DNA of 64,000 nt from positions 10,749,314 through 10,813,313 of the forward strand of contig NW_023601543.1 of assembly GCF_014898055.3 (NCBI RefSeq), read 5' to 3'. Shown here in pieces: positions 34,801-46,599 of this stretch. The stretch's first letter is position 1; each line of letters opens with the position of its first letter. A model generated the notes under the pieces. The model was not told the DNA's origin and did not search any database. It saw nothing but the letters and a program-made list of their open reading frames with translations. Origin of the DNA: Talpa occidentalis (lineage: Eukaryota > Chordata > Mammalia > Eulipotyphla > Talpidae). A program made the translations under genes and the position numbers.

Positions 34801-36315
34801 AGCACAAAAGTTTTTAGTTTTGTTGGGTCTTCATCACAACGTATTTCTTTTACTTTATTTCTTTCTACTTTGGTTGTCATATCTAAGAGGGCTTTGCCTA
34901 ACCCCCGATCACCAATATTTACCCCTATATTTTCTCCTGAGAGTTTTATAGTTTCACCTCTTTCATTTCGATCTTTGATCCATTTTGAGTTAATTTATCC
35001 ATATATTAACTCCTCATTTAACACCAAGGCACCCATAATAAAAAATGTTTCAAGCCTTTAGAAATAGTACAAGTACAGTGTAATGCATGAAAACCTATAT
35101 ACCCTTCATCTAGATTCATCAATTATTAAAATGTTAATGTTGGGCCTCCCCGGTGGCGCAGTGGTTGAGCGCTGGGTTGCAAAGCTGCTCGCAGCCTCTG
35201 CAGTGCCGGTTCAATCCCTGGCTGCTCCCCGGCCACCGGAGGAGGGTCCCACATGGCATGCAGACCTCTCCTGCCGCCCGCTGCTCCCCTCAGCAGTGTA
35301 CTTCGGTCCTTCTGCCTGCTCTGCTCCCCGCTCTGGCTCTGGTGAATTCTCTCACCCTCCCGCGCTTCTGACTGTACCCAGTGCTTGTATGAATAAATAA
35401 ATAAATCTTTAAAAAAAAATGTTAATGTTAACATTTGCTTTATGTGTGTCTGTCTGTCTCTCTATGTATCTGTGTATCTATCTATCTAAACTATTTGATA
35501 TATGTAATTATAGATGACATGGCACTTCATGTCTAAATACACATTTCCTAAAAACTAGAGCACATGTCTACATAAGCACAGTACAATGATCACACTTGGG
35601 AAATTTGACATTGATGTAATAATGACTTTTAATTTGTATCCATCGCCAAATATCGCTAGTTGGATTCTGTAATCCAGAATCCAATCAAGAATAAAGCATT
35701 GCATGCCATGTTTCTTTAGTCTGTTTTGCTCTAGAATAATTTCCCAGCCTCTTTTTCACCTTTATGATGTTGACATTTTGGCAGGAATACAACATAAGTG
35801 GTGTATCCTTCTTAGTGCATCACATCAGAGGGCATATTATGTTATCTTATCCCGTTATTGTAATGAGAGGTTGGATCACTTGGTTCAGGTGGTTTCCACC
35901 AGAATTTCCCTTTGTAAGAAATCCTCTTGTGAATTAATAAATAATCTGTGAAGTAATATTGTGATACCATGCGAATAGCCTATACTGCAACATGCTTTCT
36001 TTCACCTGATAGTTTTAATATCTATTGGTGATTTTTTTGCTTAAATCAGTTATTACTAGGTTGGCTGTAAAATGGTGATTTTAAAATGTCTGTCATTTTT
36101 CCACATTGGTAGCTGGAATTCTCTTATAAATAAGCATTTTCCCTTCCAATTTTTCTGAACATCTTTTTAGTATCAATGTGGACTCATGGGTTCTTTATTT
36201 GTTAATACTCAATGAATCGTAACTCATTCCTGTCCTTATTCATTTTGATGCTCAAATTGTCCAAATACGGCTAGTGAGGACCCTTCTCGCTGACTCTTGC
36301 ATCTTTTCTTACATC
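34801..36315 (-). mobile_element. Old L1 relic, interrupted by a SINE
   Basis: Antisense L1-type text on both sides of the SINE at 35142-35415: GGGCTTTGCCTAACCC and GAGTTAATTTATCCATATA left of it, then GGGAAATTTGACATTGATG, CATGCCATGTTTCTTTAGTCTG, TAATGAGAGGTTGGATCACTTGG right of it. A TCTG/TATC simple repeat lies at 35446-35490. Probably more than one relic. Confidence 0.55.
35142..35415 (+). mobile_element. tRNA-derived T+ SINE, subfamily B (copy 6)
   Basis: Good reference copy of subfamily B. A box TGGCGCAGTGG at 35154-35164, B box GGTTCAATCCC at 35208-35218, 3' half CGCGCTTCTGACTGTACCC and tail AATAAATAAATAAATCTTT with A-run. TSD AAAATGTTAATGTT is perfect at 35128-35141 and 35416-35429. 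Confidence 0.96.
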
Positions 36316-37253
36316 AGATTAATAAATTTTTGAGCATTTCCCTGCTTGCTCACATAACAAGATATTCCAGGTTCACTTTCTTCTTTCCTTGCCCCGGACT
36401 TGGAATGGGCCACTTCTAGCTCCTTTTAGTGGGGAACAGCCTGGTAGACACAGAGATGTGGGATGGCATCTAGATCAAGCTTCAGGAGAGGACTTGCTGC
36501 TCACCTGTAAGGAGTGTGGTCAGAGGGCAGCCTCCAGCTGCAAAATGATCTCACCTACGTGCACGCATTCGTGGGGCAGTACACACCCCCATGAATGAAT
36601 GAAAGAGCTGTACAGAGACCCAGCTTTTCAGTCTCATCTTAGACAGTCTGCTGAGACAAAATACCAGCTCCAGAGCTCCCTGCTTGGTTGACTGAAGCTT
36701 GTCAGGCCTGCAACATACTTTGCCATCTTTCTCGTCGCAATCCTGTTTCTTCCCCCATCTTTATACATTTGTTGATCCCTAATAAATGTTTTATATTTCA
36801 AGCTACATTTCAGCATCTGTTTCTAGAGCACCCAACCCGAGGCATGTGGTATTTAGAATATAAAATCTAGGTATTGTGTGCTTACTGAGATAGGGTTATC
36901 AGTAGATATTGACTAGATATATATTTTTGAATAATGAGTTTGTATTAATAACTATATTCCAATCTAATAACACATCATTCTTCCTTTATAACATAGCTTG
37001 TGTTTTCTTTCACCCAAGTGAGAGCGCTCACTCATGAGTATTTGCTCATTTGCAATGCATTTACTTATTTGCTCAATATACTGATACCCACAAAAATAGC
37101 TTCAGAATTGCTAAGCAATGTCTTACCAATATTAATAAACCTACTAAAATATTGCTTCACAAATAATTTTTAGAATCTATGAATGTGTCCCGTTGAAGGT
37201 GCATGCTGAGAGCACTGTGTCAAAAGTTATTGAATGAATTCCCTCTTATTCTG
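36316..37253. other. Repeat-derived stretch, unclassified
   Basis: The block 36370-36850 carries wording seen at ends of old LTR or L1 elements (TGTCAGGCCTGCAACATAC, CCTAATAAATGTTTTATA, TCTAGAGCACCCAACCCGAGGC). Family not assigned. No gene. Confidence 0.35.
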
Positions 37254-37274
37254 CTGCAGTTATATATATATATA

Positions 37275-37553
37275 TTTTTAAAGATTTATTTATTTATTTA
37301 TTTATGCAAGCACTGGGTACAGTCAGAAGCGCGGGAGGGTGAGAGAATTCACCAGAGCCAGAGCTGGGAGCAGAGCAGGCAGAAGGACTGAAGTACACTG
37401 CTGAGGGGAGCAGCGGGCGGCAGGAGAGGTCTGCGCGCCATGTGGGACCCTCCTCCGGTAGCCTGGAAGCACAGCCGGGGATGGAACCGGCGCTGCAGAG
37501 GCTGCGGGCAGCTTCGCAACCCAGCGCTCAACCGCTGCGCCACTGGGGAGGCC
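37275..37553 (-). mobile_element. tRNA-derived T+ SINE, subfamily B (copy 7)
   Basis: Reverse-oriented; tail TTTAAAGATTTATTTATTT at left, head GGGGAGGCC at right. TSD CTGCAGTTATAT at 37254-37265 and 37554-37565; the left repeat has grown into a (TA)n run. Confidence 0.93.
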
Positions 37554-37565
37554 CTGCAGTTATAT

Positions 37566-37875
37566 TTTTAATAAAATATGTTGTTAGGTTCATCTATTTG
37601 TTGATATTGAATTGTAGTTTTTTCTTATACTAATTAAAATTTGCTTTTCAATAGGTAAGAGATTAATTAACAGGAAAAATGTACTTAGAGATGTTCCATT
37701 GCCCTCCTTTGCACCCCATCTGCACCCCATCTGAATTTAGGTAATTCATTTCCCTAATTTTCTTATTTTGTAGATATTAGCAGACACACATTTCCCTTTC
37801 TTTCTTACACAAAAGGTAGCATACTATACAGTGGAGGTAGCATGCTATGTAGTATTCATGTCTTGCAAACACAAT
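37566..37875. other. Unassigned stretch
   Basis: AT-rich. Short tandem GCACCCCATCT twice near 37711-37735. Nothing else seen. Confidence 0.4.
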
Positions 37876-38048
37876 ACAGTCATGTGTCACTTACTGATGT
37901 GGATACATTCTAAGAAATAAGCCACTAGGCAATTTGTTGTTGGTGAACATCATAGACAAACCTGGGGGGTGTAGTCTCTGCACAGGGCCAATATCATAGA
38001 TGAGGTTCCCCCTTGACCCAAACCTTGTTATGTAGTGCATGACTGTAT
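37876..38048. mobile_element. MER2-like Tigger element, internally deleted
   Basis: Both terminal inverted repeats are visible: ACAGTCATGTGTCACTTA on the left and GTGCATGACTGTA on the right, each next to TA, the Tigger target duplication. The middle retains GGATACATTCTAAGAAATAAGCC and GTGAACATCATAGACAAACC. Confidence 0.85.
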
Positions 38049-38149
38049 AATTGTTTAAGAGTTTCAACAGTTTGCTTGAAAATCCTTTGTAGATTACTCT
38101 GCTATCTCCATTTCCTCAGATCTTAGGTCTGATGATAGCTTTTCATGGT

Positions 38150-38720
38150 GCCCAACTTCCCATATACGTCACAGTTTTATTTGGGAGCTAATCTATGGGA
38201 ATTTTTTTCTGCACTTGTGGGGGGGATTTCTCAGTTGCCTCAGGCCACCAGCAACTCCATTCAGAACTTCTTCCTGCAAGACCTAGCCACCCTAAAGCCG
38301 GTACCACATGGCACAAACCCAGGAATAGGGCTCATGGCAGTTGGAGTTCTCTACTTCAGCAGCTGTCTCAGAGAAGTGAGAGATCCTGGCCCAATCCTGG
38401 TAGGTAGGCAGAGCACTTTCATCCACCGGTTCCAGAGAAAAAGTCTGGTCCCCGATTCTGGCTTCATGCTGGGATCCTGGTACCAGTCTCAGACCACACC
38501 TTGGGCAACGCTGGCCCAAGTTCTGTGGACGTGAAGCACAGGCGCTGGCTGTTCGTGCTTACTCCTGGAGTTTTTCTCTTTATTTTGGTCTAAGCCAATT
38601 TTTCTCTCATTTTTGATCATTATGCACTTTTAAATATATCTTCAAAGCCCTTCTGGATCATTCCTGTGTGTTTGAAATAGCGTAGGTAGAATTCTGCGCA
38701 TGCTCACTACACCATCTTGA
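38150..38720 (-). mobile_element. Possible L1 5' region relic
   Basis: GC-richer block ending CGCATGCTCACTACACCATCTTGACATG, which resembles the antisense start of an old L1 5' UTR. The plus-strand frame 38145-38534 has no domain. Low certainty. Confidence 0.35.
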
Positions 38721-38724
38721 CATG

Positions 38725-38830
38725 AAACCATTCATTCATATATTCAACAGCTATTTATTGAGCCCTACTAGGTGCCAAGCACTGGTCCAGATTCTTGGGA
38801 TACCAAACTACAACATCAGAAGTAATCAAA
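38725..38830 (-). repeat. MIR/L2 end fragment
   Basis: TATTCAACAGCTATTTATTGAGCCC and AGGTGCCAAGCACTGG are the shared MIR/L2 3' end wording. Confidence 0.6.
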
Positions 38831-40263
38831 GCTCGTGTTTCTTTCCCTTTATGTTGTTTTTAAAATTAAGAATGTGCAATTTGCCTTTATAATGCAGTAA
38901 ACGCTTCCACATCAACTAGGATTGCTAGACTCTCTTGGAAGTGTGCCTCTCAGACCCACTTCCTCCTCTTCCCCACCTGTACCTGGATGTACACCCAAAA
39001 TAACAGAAGCCTTTCTATAGAAATTAAAAAACTCACCCTGAAAAGAAAGCTTTTCCTTTATTCCTTGAATCCTTCCCTTCAATGCACTGATGACACCCTG
39101 GAGCCCTTAAATGCTAAAGTAGATAACATGAAATTGCTTCTAGAAAAAAATCTCTGTCACCTACTCAATACTCTATTAGTCCCTAAGACCTCTTCTGTAG
39201 ATGGGAGTCTTGGCTTTTTTAGTGGTAAATAATTGTATAGAATTCACTTGAAATGATGAATCCTGGCTTCCGGACAGACCTCTTACTTAAAAGCCGCCAC
39301 CCTCCCTCCCAGCGTTTCGCCCCCGATGAGTGTCTACTTAGGCCGTGCATGACGTTTTTCCTGATTATTATGTTTCACATCTTTTTATCCTCCTCTGGAA
39401 ATGCTAAAATTAGATGAATTTTCAGTCTCTGGTTCCATGCTGAGACAAAAGGCCTCCTCTGCTCTTTGATATTTCACAGGCTGATGTGCTGACTAATTCT
39501 GCAGCAGCTTTCTCTATTAGTTCAGTTGCTAAATATAGCGGTGAACATGGTGTCTGATAAAAGCAAGTTAATTAAATATTACTTTTCATCCATTAATATT
39601 TTAGTAGCTCACTGTTTAAGCACAAACAATATCATTGTAGAAAAGGCAATTCAAAACAAAAGCACATTCGTATCTAGGGTATTTAAATGGAATATTCAAC
39701 CATTTTCCAGTGACTTCAGAACTGAAAACTACTGATACTGGAAAACATTTTTTTTTACCAAAATGTGGTCACACACATGATAAGCTAATGTTCCCTTTTT
39801 AGAATCATGACAGAGCTGAGGGAGGCCAGAGAGACCCACTGAGGAAGAGTCAGCTTAGGCCTGGGGCCTTCGCTCGGTTCATGTTCAATCATGTCACTGC
39901 CTTTATTTTCTTAGTTCGGATTGCCATGTGCAGACTTCTGCCATCTCTGCTGACGGTGCTAATATGCACAGCTCCTCTCAACCTGGCTTAGAGTTGGCTG
40001 AAAATTAGCAGCAATTGAAGTCTGAAGAATTAGGTAATTTATGTTGTTTATTGGTTAAATGGGTTTGGCAAAGTTGAACCAAAATGGAGATCAATCTGGA
40101 CTTGTTTTCTAGACTGGAATGATTTAGGAGTGAGAGCCATTCTCAGTGGTAGGCCTAGATTTGGCCTAGATCTAAAGCGCATTATGAAGACACACAAAGC
40201 AGGAGGCAGTGACTGAAAAGAGTCACTTTTGCTTTTCTGACCCCCTCACCAATTTCTTAGATC
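38831..40263. other. Unassigned stretch
   Basis: No gene or confidently named repeat. Mostly single-copy-looking non-coding DNA. Confidence 0.4.
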
Positions 40264-40271
40264 AAAAAGCA

Positions 40272-40460
40272 ACTATAAACCAGAGACACACTAGGCAGGG
40301 GTGGGAGGGGTGAGGGGTGAGGGGGTGGGGGTGGGTAAGAGGGATTGCAGTAAAAAATAAGGGGGGTGGGAATTGTACGGGGACTATAACCAAGATGAAA
40401 ATGCATACATTGTGCACAAATGAAAAAATGATGTAAAAAATATATAAAATAAAAAAATTA
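40272..40460 (+). mobile_element. Short young L1 3' UTR fragment
   Basis: Starts within CTATAAACCAGAGACACACTAGG, has a long G-rich tract (40296-40372), GGGAATTGTACGGGG and an A-rich end. Probable short TSD AAAAAGCA at 40264-40271 and 40461-40468. The G-rich tract has quadruplex potential, as known for L1 3' UTRs. Confidence 0.8.
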
Positions 40461-40559
40461 AAAAAGCATATTGTCGCAAATGCAATACCCATGTAAACTG
40501 CCTTAATTTTATGTGTTTTTTTTTCAAAACAAATAAGGAATGAAGAGCTAAATACTGAT

Positions 40560-41110
40560 AGTTAACGTTTGTTGGCCTCTTTTGTTTAGCATTTTCCTAT
40601 GAGCTTACATGTATGGTCTGTCTCATTGTATCCTTAAAGCAAAACTATGAAGGAGGTTCTGCATCATCCTATTTTATAGATGAGGAAACTGAAGGCTCAG
40701 AGAGGTTAAAAAACTTACCAAAGGGGCCTCCCTGGTGGCACAGCGGTTGAGCGCTGGGTTGCGAAGCTGCCCACGACCTCTACAGCAACGGTTCGATCCC
40801 CCGCTGTTCCCCCGCCACTGGAGGAGGGTCCCACATGGCGCACAGACCTCTCCTGCCGCCCGCTGCTCCCCTCAGCAGTGTACCTCGGTCCTTCTGCCTG
40901 CTCTGCTCCCCACTCTGGCTCTGGTGAATTCTCTCGCCCTCCCGCGCTTCTGACAGTGTCCAGTGCATGTATAACCAAACAAACAAACAAACAAACAAAT
41001 AAATAAATAAATAAAGCATGCCTCTATAAAAAAATAAAATTAAAAAAAAAAACTTACCAAAGGTCACACAGCTATTAAGTGGGGTTACTAGTGTTTAAGT
41101 CCAGGCACCC
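40560..41110 (-). repeat. MIR element split by a SINE
   Basis: MIR text runs from ATTTTCCTATGAGCTTACATG through TTTATAGATGAGGAAACTGAAGGCTC to TTACCAAAG at 40722, then resumes after the SINE with AGGTCACACAGCTATTAAGTGG near 41060. Confidence 0.88.
40724..41046 (+). mobile_element. tRNA-derived SINE, subfamily B with extended tail (copy 8)
   Basis: Typical head and body, but the tail differs: (ACAA)n and (AATA)n, then GCATGCCTCTATAAAAAAATAAAATT and an A-run, with no TCTTT terminator. TSD AAAAACTTACCAAAGG is perfect at 40708-40723 and 41047-41062. The CATGCCTCTA extension is shared with the copy at 45429. Confidence 0.94.
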
Positions 41111-41350
41111 TATGTTTGCATAGATGGATTTCTTTTCATATATGTATTCCTCTCCATTGCATGAAAATTTTTTTAGAGATGCTGTATCATAATTTGTATT
41201 AGAATTATTTGGCAAACACTTGACACTACAACTAAGGTCACTTCATAAACAGCTTTATAATAGAGTGGAGCATGAAGAGAAATTTTAAAATAAATTTTAA
41301 AATAAATTTTGTTATGTTATTTTGACTTGTTACATTTTTTTGTTTCTTTT
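41111..41350. other. Unassigned stretch
   Basis: AT-rich, nothing seen. Confidence 0.4.
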
Positions 41351-41510
41351 TTTTTTTTAATTTAGGTAACTTTGGTTTACCACACTGCATAAATTTCAGG
41401 AGCATGGCTTTACACCTGGACATCTGTCTACACCACATTACACTTGCCGGCCACCACAGGTCTAGTTTCTACACACCACCATCCAATCAACCCCTCTACC
41501 TCGAATATTT
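41351..41510 (-). mobile_element. L1-type 3' fragment
   Basis: T-run, then AGGTAACTTTGGTTTACCACACTGCATAAATTTCAGG, ACATCTGTCTACACC and the CACCACAGGTCTAGTTTC wording of antisense L1 3' ends in laurasiatherians. Confidence 0.6.
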
Positions 41511-43019
41511 GTTGAATGACTGAGTGAGTAAGTACTAAGTTACTCACTATCTCAGTATATAAATTAATCCTAAGGGTTCAGAAGAAGAGGAGAGAAATAA
41601 AGGGAAATTTTAAAGAGAAAGTCAGAGAGAGAGGCTCTTTTTTTTTTTTTAACAAATGGCGCTTCAGAGCACATGTTATTGTTTTTAGATGTAATTGATC
41701 TTTGATTAGCTGTAATTCCTGTCAGTTAATTACATTTAAAAAGCCTAAATACATCAGTGAGAATGCCATTCAAGCAAGAAAATCCTTTGAACATTTAGAA
41801 TAATTAGCCCTTCCCTCATTTTATCTGGTTTATAAATAATCCTCTTGGCAATGGAGTCAAAACAAATTGAGAAATTGATAACTACTTAGCTGTTGACTAA
41901 TTGTGAGCAGTAATGATTTCTCCAAGCCTCAGGAGGGGATTGAATTAGCGCAAAAGTCACACTCAAAGGCCTTCTGGGGCCAGAGGTCACACAGGGAGGA
42001 CCTTGACAAATGAGCACATGCACCCAGGTGTGCCATGCTACAGTGTGGGCCCGATGTGGCCAGCTTTACCCACATTTTCAAGAAAAGTCAGAAATCCAGA
42101 TTTTTATGAGAATCTGCCTGAGTTTTCAATGTTGGCAACTAACTAAATAGTTTTAAAATACCACCGAGGCCAAATAAAACATGTCTACAGGCTGAACTTG
42201 GCTCACAGACTTCTGCCCTGACTTTCTAAGTTTCCTTCCAACTTCTCAAATGCCTCCAGTCTATGAAATTTCTTTTTAAAAGTTGACAGAAAATCTGGGT
42301 AAACATTTAAAAGCCCTGGTTAGCATAGAAAACTTTTTTAAATAGAAAGAAAACATTGTTTTAAGTAAAATAAATTAATATTCACTGTGAACTTGAGTTT
42401 TGACCAATACACTAGATGTTTTGATAAAATTGCTCACTATATAATTTAGCAAGGTGGGGTTGCAATTGAAAGACAGGCTATGCTAGCTGTGGTGTCTTGA
42501 GGGTAGGATAGAGAAGGAATGGAGAGATTAACCTTTCTAGGTGAGATTATGGTGTAAATTTATATCTACTGCAAAAAACTAAAAACTCATCCAGAGCATT
42601 AACAGCAGAGTCCTGAAGTTGGTCCTTGAGAAAATTCTAATCTCATTGGATCGATTCTCAATTCATTAAAGAATGGAGGAGATTAATGCCGCCACATAGG
42701 AATTTTCTATATTCTCTAGAAAAAGAACTATCTATAAATATCCACTCATCCAAGATTAAATCCTTTTAATATGTATTAAAAGACAAGTTTCTGGAAGAAC
42801 TAAAGTAAGCAATTTCACATTAACTTTTCTCAGATAGGATGAACTTGACTTGGAATTTATTATTGAAGTCCCAGTACCAGAAATACTAATTTGATAATTT
42901 TTAAGATTTATTACTGTGCAGACCATTGGTGCCACTGAAAATGTCAATCTAAAAAATATTAATAACCTATGATTTTAAACTTACAGTTTGATCATGATGA
43001 TTTTTAACGTCATATTAAA
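41511..43019. other. Unassigned stretch, part repeat-like
   Basis: Around 41960-42230 the text (CTTCTGGGGCCAGAGGTCACAC, GTTGGCAACTAACTAAATAG, GGCTGAACTTGGCTCACAGAC) resembles an old hAT-type element but I cannot name it. The rest is AT-rich and without a gene. Confidence 0.35.
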
Positions 43020-43281
43020 AATGTTACAGTGATGATCTGAAGATAAAATTTAGGAAAAACCCATTTACAATAACATATAAAAGAATAAAATAGTAAAAAA
43101 AATTGACAAAAGAGTCATTAAACTTGTATACTGGAAAGTGAAAAAAAAAGACATTGTATAAAGAAATTAAAGATCAAAGTAAATGAAAAGATATCACATG
43201 TTCTTGGAGCATATCTAACATGTTTAAGATGGCAATGCTCCCCTAATTCATTTATAGATTCCACACAACCCCTATCAAAAT

Positions 43282-43588
43282 ACCTTTTTTTTTGAAAGTT
43301 TTGCTCTAACCTTTTTTTAAATTTTTTTTTTTAAGATTCATTTATTTATACAAGAACTGGGGTACAGGTCAGAGGTGAGGGAGGTCAAGAGAATTCACCA
43401 GAGAGAGCGGGGAGCAGAACAGGCAGACGGACGGAAGGCACTGCTGAGGGGAGCAGCGGGAGAGACGGGAGAGGTCTGCCACGCCACGTGGGCCCCTCCC
43501 TGGCCGGCAGGGAACTGAACCCGCGCTGCAAAATCTGCGGACAGCCCCACAGCAAAGCACTCAACCCCCTGTGCCACTGGGGAGGCCT
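43282..43588 (-). mobile_element. tRNA-derived SINE, subfamily A, with 3' extension (copy 9)
   Basis: Reverse-oriented SINE. TSD CAACCCCTATCAAAAT is perfect at 43266-43281 and 43589-43604, and the host L1 text resumes across it. Beyond the normal tail (TCTT plus A12 in the element's sense) the insert carries GGTTAGAGCAAAACTTTC and a second A-run (43282-43318 on the plus strand), a read-through 3' flank. Confidence 0.92.
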
Positions 43589-43852
43589 CAACCCCTATCA
43601 AAATTCTAATAGTCTTTTTCACACAAATGGTAAAGCCTATCCACAGATTGATACAGAATTTTAAGGGGCTTTGAATAGCTAAAACAATACTGAGAGGAGG
43701 ACTAAAGTTAGAGGTCTGAGAATTCTGAATATAAAAACATACTACAAAGCTACAGTCACACAAAACTGTGGTATTGACATAAGGATGAACATATAGACCA
43801 CTGGAATAGAATTGAGAGTCAAGAAATAAACTTCCATGAGGAAATGATTTTT

Positions 43853-44113
43853 TTTACAGATTTATTTATTTATGTATACAAGCACTGGGTACAGTCAGAA
43901 GCGCGGGAGGGTGAGAGAATTCACCAGAGCCAGAGCGGGGAGCAGAGCAGGCAAAAGGACCCCAGTACACTGCTGAGGGGAGCAATGGGCAGCAGGAGAG
44001 GTCTGCGCGCCATGTGGGACCGTCACTGGTGGCCGGGAATCGAACCAGCGCTGCAGAGCCTACGGGCAGCTTCACAGCCCAGCACTCAACCGCTGCGCCA
44101 CCGGGGAGACCCA
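43853..44113 (-). mobile_element. tRNA-derived T+ SINE, subfamily B (copy 10)
   Basis: Reverse-oriented; tail TACAGATTTATTTATTTATG, head CCACCGGGGAGACCC. TSD GAGGAAATGATTTTT is perfect at 43838-43852 and 44116-44130. Inserted in an L1M. Confidence 0.95.
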
Positions 44114-45428
44114 TAGAGGAAATGATTTTTGACATGGATAACAAGACCATTCACTGGGGAATAGTCTCTTCAACAAATGGGCCAGGACAACTGTATATCT
44201 ACATGCAAAAGGATGAAACTGGATAGCTACCTCACATCAAATACTACAAAAATTAACTGTAAATGCATCAACACCTAAGAATAAGAGCTAAGCTATAAAA
44301 GTCTTAAAGAAAATATAGGAGTAAATCTTGGTGACCTTGGATTAGGCAAAACTTTCTTAGATATGACATCAAAGGCACAAGCGACAAGAAAGAAAAGTAG
44401 ATACATTGGACTTCATCACAACTAACAATTTTTGTGCTTCAAAAGGCATTATCAAAAAAGTAAAAAACAACAGATAAAATGTGTAAAAAAATTTGCAGAT
44501 CATATATCTGAGCAGGTATTTGTTTACAGGACACATAAAGAACACTTATAATGCCATAATAAGACAGCCCAATTAAAAAATAAACAGAGGACTTGAATAA
44601 ACATATCTCCAGGAAGATAGACAAATGGCAAGAAACACATGAGAAGATGCCCAATCAGTAATCATCAGGGGAATGCAAGTTGAGACCACATTGAGATGCC
44701 ACTCACGCTCATTAATATGACTACTGTCAAAAAAGAAAAAAGAATAAATGCTGGAGAAAGATGTGGCAGAATTGGAGCCCTTTACACTCTTGGGAATATA
44801 AAATGATATAACCATTACGGAAAATAGTGCAGCAGTTACTCAAAAATTAAAAATAGTACTCCTGCATGGCTCAGCACTCCCACACCTGAGTATATGCCCC
44901 AGCAAATTGAAAGCAGGGTCTTGAAGAGATATTTGTACAGCCATGTTCATAGCAGCATTATTCACAATAGTTGAGAGGTGGAAGCAACTTCAGTGTCTGT
45001 TGATGGATGAATGGATAAACAAAAATGTAGTATATACCTACAACGGAATATTAGCCAGTTTTTAACAAGAAGGAAATTCTGACACGTTACAACATGGATG
45101 AACATTGAGGCCATTAAGCTAAGAGATGGAGCCAGTCACAGAAAGACAAACATTGCACAATTCCACTTACATGAAGTCGCTATACTCATCAAACTCATAG
45201 GGACAGAAAGTAGAATGGTGGTTGCCAAGGTGTGGGAGGAGAAGAGAACTGGGAGCTATTGTTCAATGGATTCAGAGTTTCACTTTTTACAAGATGTACA
45301 GAGTTCTGGAAATAAATGGTGGTGCTGGCTGCGCAACAATGTACTTAATGCCACTGAATTGTACACTTAAAATTGCTTAAGTGTTGTTTGTTATATGTAT
45401 TTTACACAAGTAGAAATAATTGTTTTCA

Positions 45429-45736
45429 GGGCCTCCCCGGTGGCGCGGCGGTTGAGCACTGGGTTGCAAAGCTACCCACGGCCTCTGCGGCGCCGGTTCG
45501 ATCCCCGGCTGCTCCCTGGCCACCAAAGGAGGGTCCCACATGGCGCGCAGACCTCTCCTGCCGCCCGCTGCTCCCCTCAGCAGTGTACTTCGGTCCTTCT
45601 GCCTGCTCTGCTCCCCGCTCTGGCTCTGGTGAATTCTCTCACCCTCCCACGCTTCTGACTGTACCCAGTGCATGTATAAACAAACAAACAAACAAATAAA
45701 TAAAACATGCCTCTAAAAATAAAATTAAAAAAAAAA
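45429..45736 (+). mobile_element. tRNA-derived SINE, subfamily B with extended tail (copy 11)
   Basis: Head GGGCCTCCCCGGTGGCGCGG, B box GGTTCGATCCC, (ACAA)n/(AATA)n tail, then ACATGCCTCTAAAAATAAAATT and an A-run, no TCTTT. TSD AGAAATAATTGTTTTCA is perfect at 45412-45428 and 45737-45753. Sibling of the copy at 40724. Confidence 0.96.
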
Positions 45737-45753
45737 AGAAATAATTGTTTTCA

Positions 45754-46585
45754 ATTTCTCAAAGGTTCTGAATAAATATTTCTCCAAAAAAAGATAAACA
45801 AATGGTCAATAAGCACATGAAAAGATGCTCAACGTCGTTAGTCACAAGGAAAATGCAAATCAAAACCATAATAAGATTACTTCACACCTGCTAGTGTGGC
45901 TATAATGAAAATGACAGACAATAATGAATGTTGGCAAGGTTGGGAGAGAAATTGGAACTTTCATACATTACTGGTGGACTTGTAAAATAGTGTAACCACT
46001 TTTGGAAAAAAATTTGAGCGGCTCCTCAAAATATTAAGCATGAAAGTATCACAGGTCCCAGCTATTCTAGTTCTAGGTATATAGCTAAGAGAAATGAAAG
46101 CATATGTCCACCCAAAAATAATGTTTATAGCAACATTATTCATAATAGCCCCAAAGTGGAAATAACAAAACTTGTTTAACTGATGAATGGATAAACAAAA
46201 TGTGGTATAGTCATACAATGGAATATCGTTCAGCAAACAAAGGACTGTAGTGCTTACACCTGTGACAACATAGTTGATCCTTGAAAACATTCCGAGTAGA
46301 AGAAGCAGTTAAAAAAAAAAAAAACAACATATTTATTGCTCTATTTGTTTGAAATGTCCAGATTTGGGCAATCTTGAGACAGAAAGTACAAGAGTAATTA
46401 CTAGGAATTTGGAGGGAAATAGGAATGGGTAAGGGATTCCCTTTGGGATGATGAAAATATTGTAAGGCTGTGCTGATAATTGCACAATTCTATGAATTTA
46501 CTAAAAGCCATTGAGCTGAACGCTTTAAGTGGGTGAGTCATCTGATATGTGAATTATATCAATAAAGCTGTTCCAATGTGATGGC
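45754..46585 (+). mobile_element. Second L1M 3' end relic
   Basis: A separate sense L1M: AATATTTCTCCAAAAAAAGAT, GCACATGAAAAGATGCTCAACG, CAAAACCATAATAAGATTACTTCACACC, ATGGATAAACAAAATGTGG, ending GTGAATTATATCAATAAAGCTG. It repeats ORF2 regions already present in the L1M just upstream, so it is a distinct insertion. Confidence 0.88.
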
Positions 46586-46599
46586 ATTCTTCCATTTAC

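Larger units (their letters stand above)
43020..45428 (+). mobile_element. L1M ORF2 and 3' end, interrupted by two SINEs
   Basis: Sense relic of roughly 1.8 kb: GACAAGAAAGAAAAGTAG, CTTCATCACAACTAAC, AATGCAAGTTGAGACCACATTGAG, CAGCATTATTCACAATAG, GGTGGTTGCCAAGGTGTGGGAGG, then the 3' UTR ending CCACTGAATTGTACACTTAAAATTGC. Many stops; not coding. SINEs sit at 43282-43588 and 43853-44113. Confidence 0.88.
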
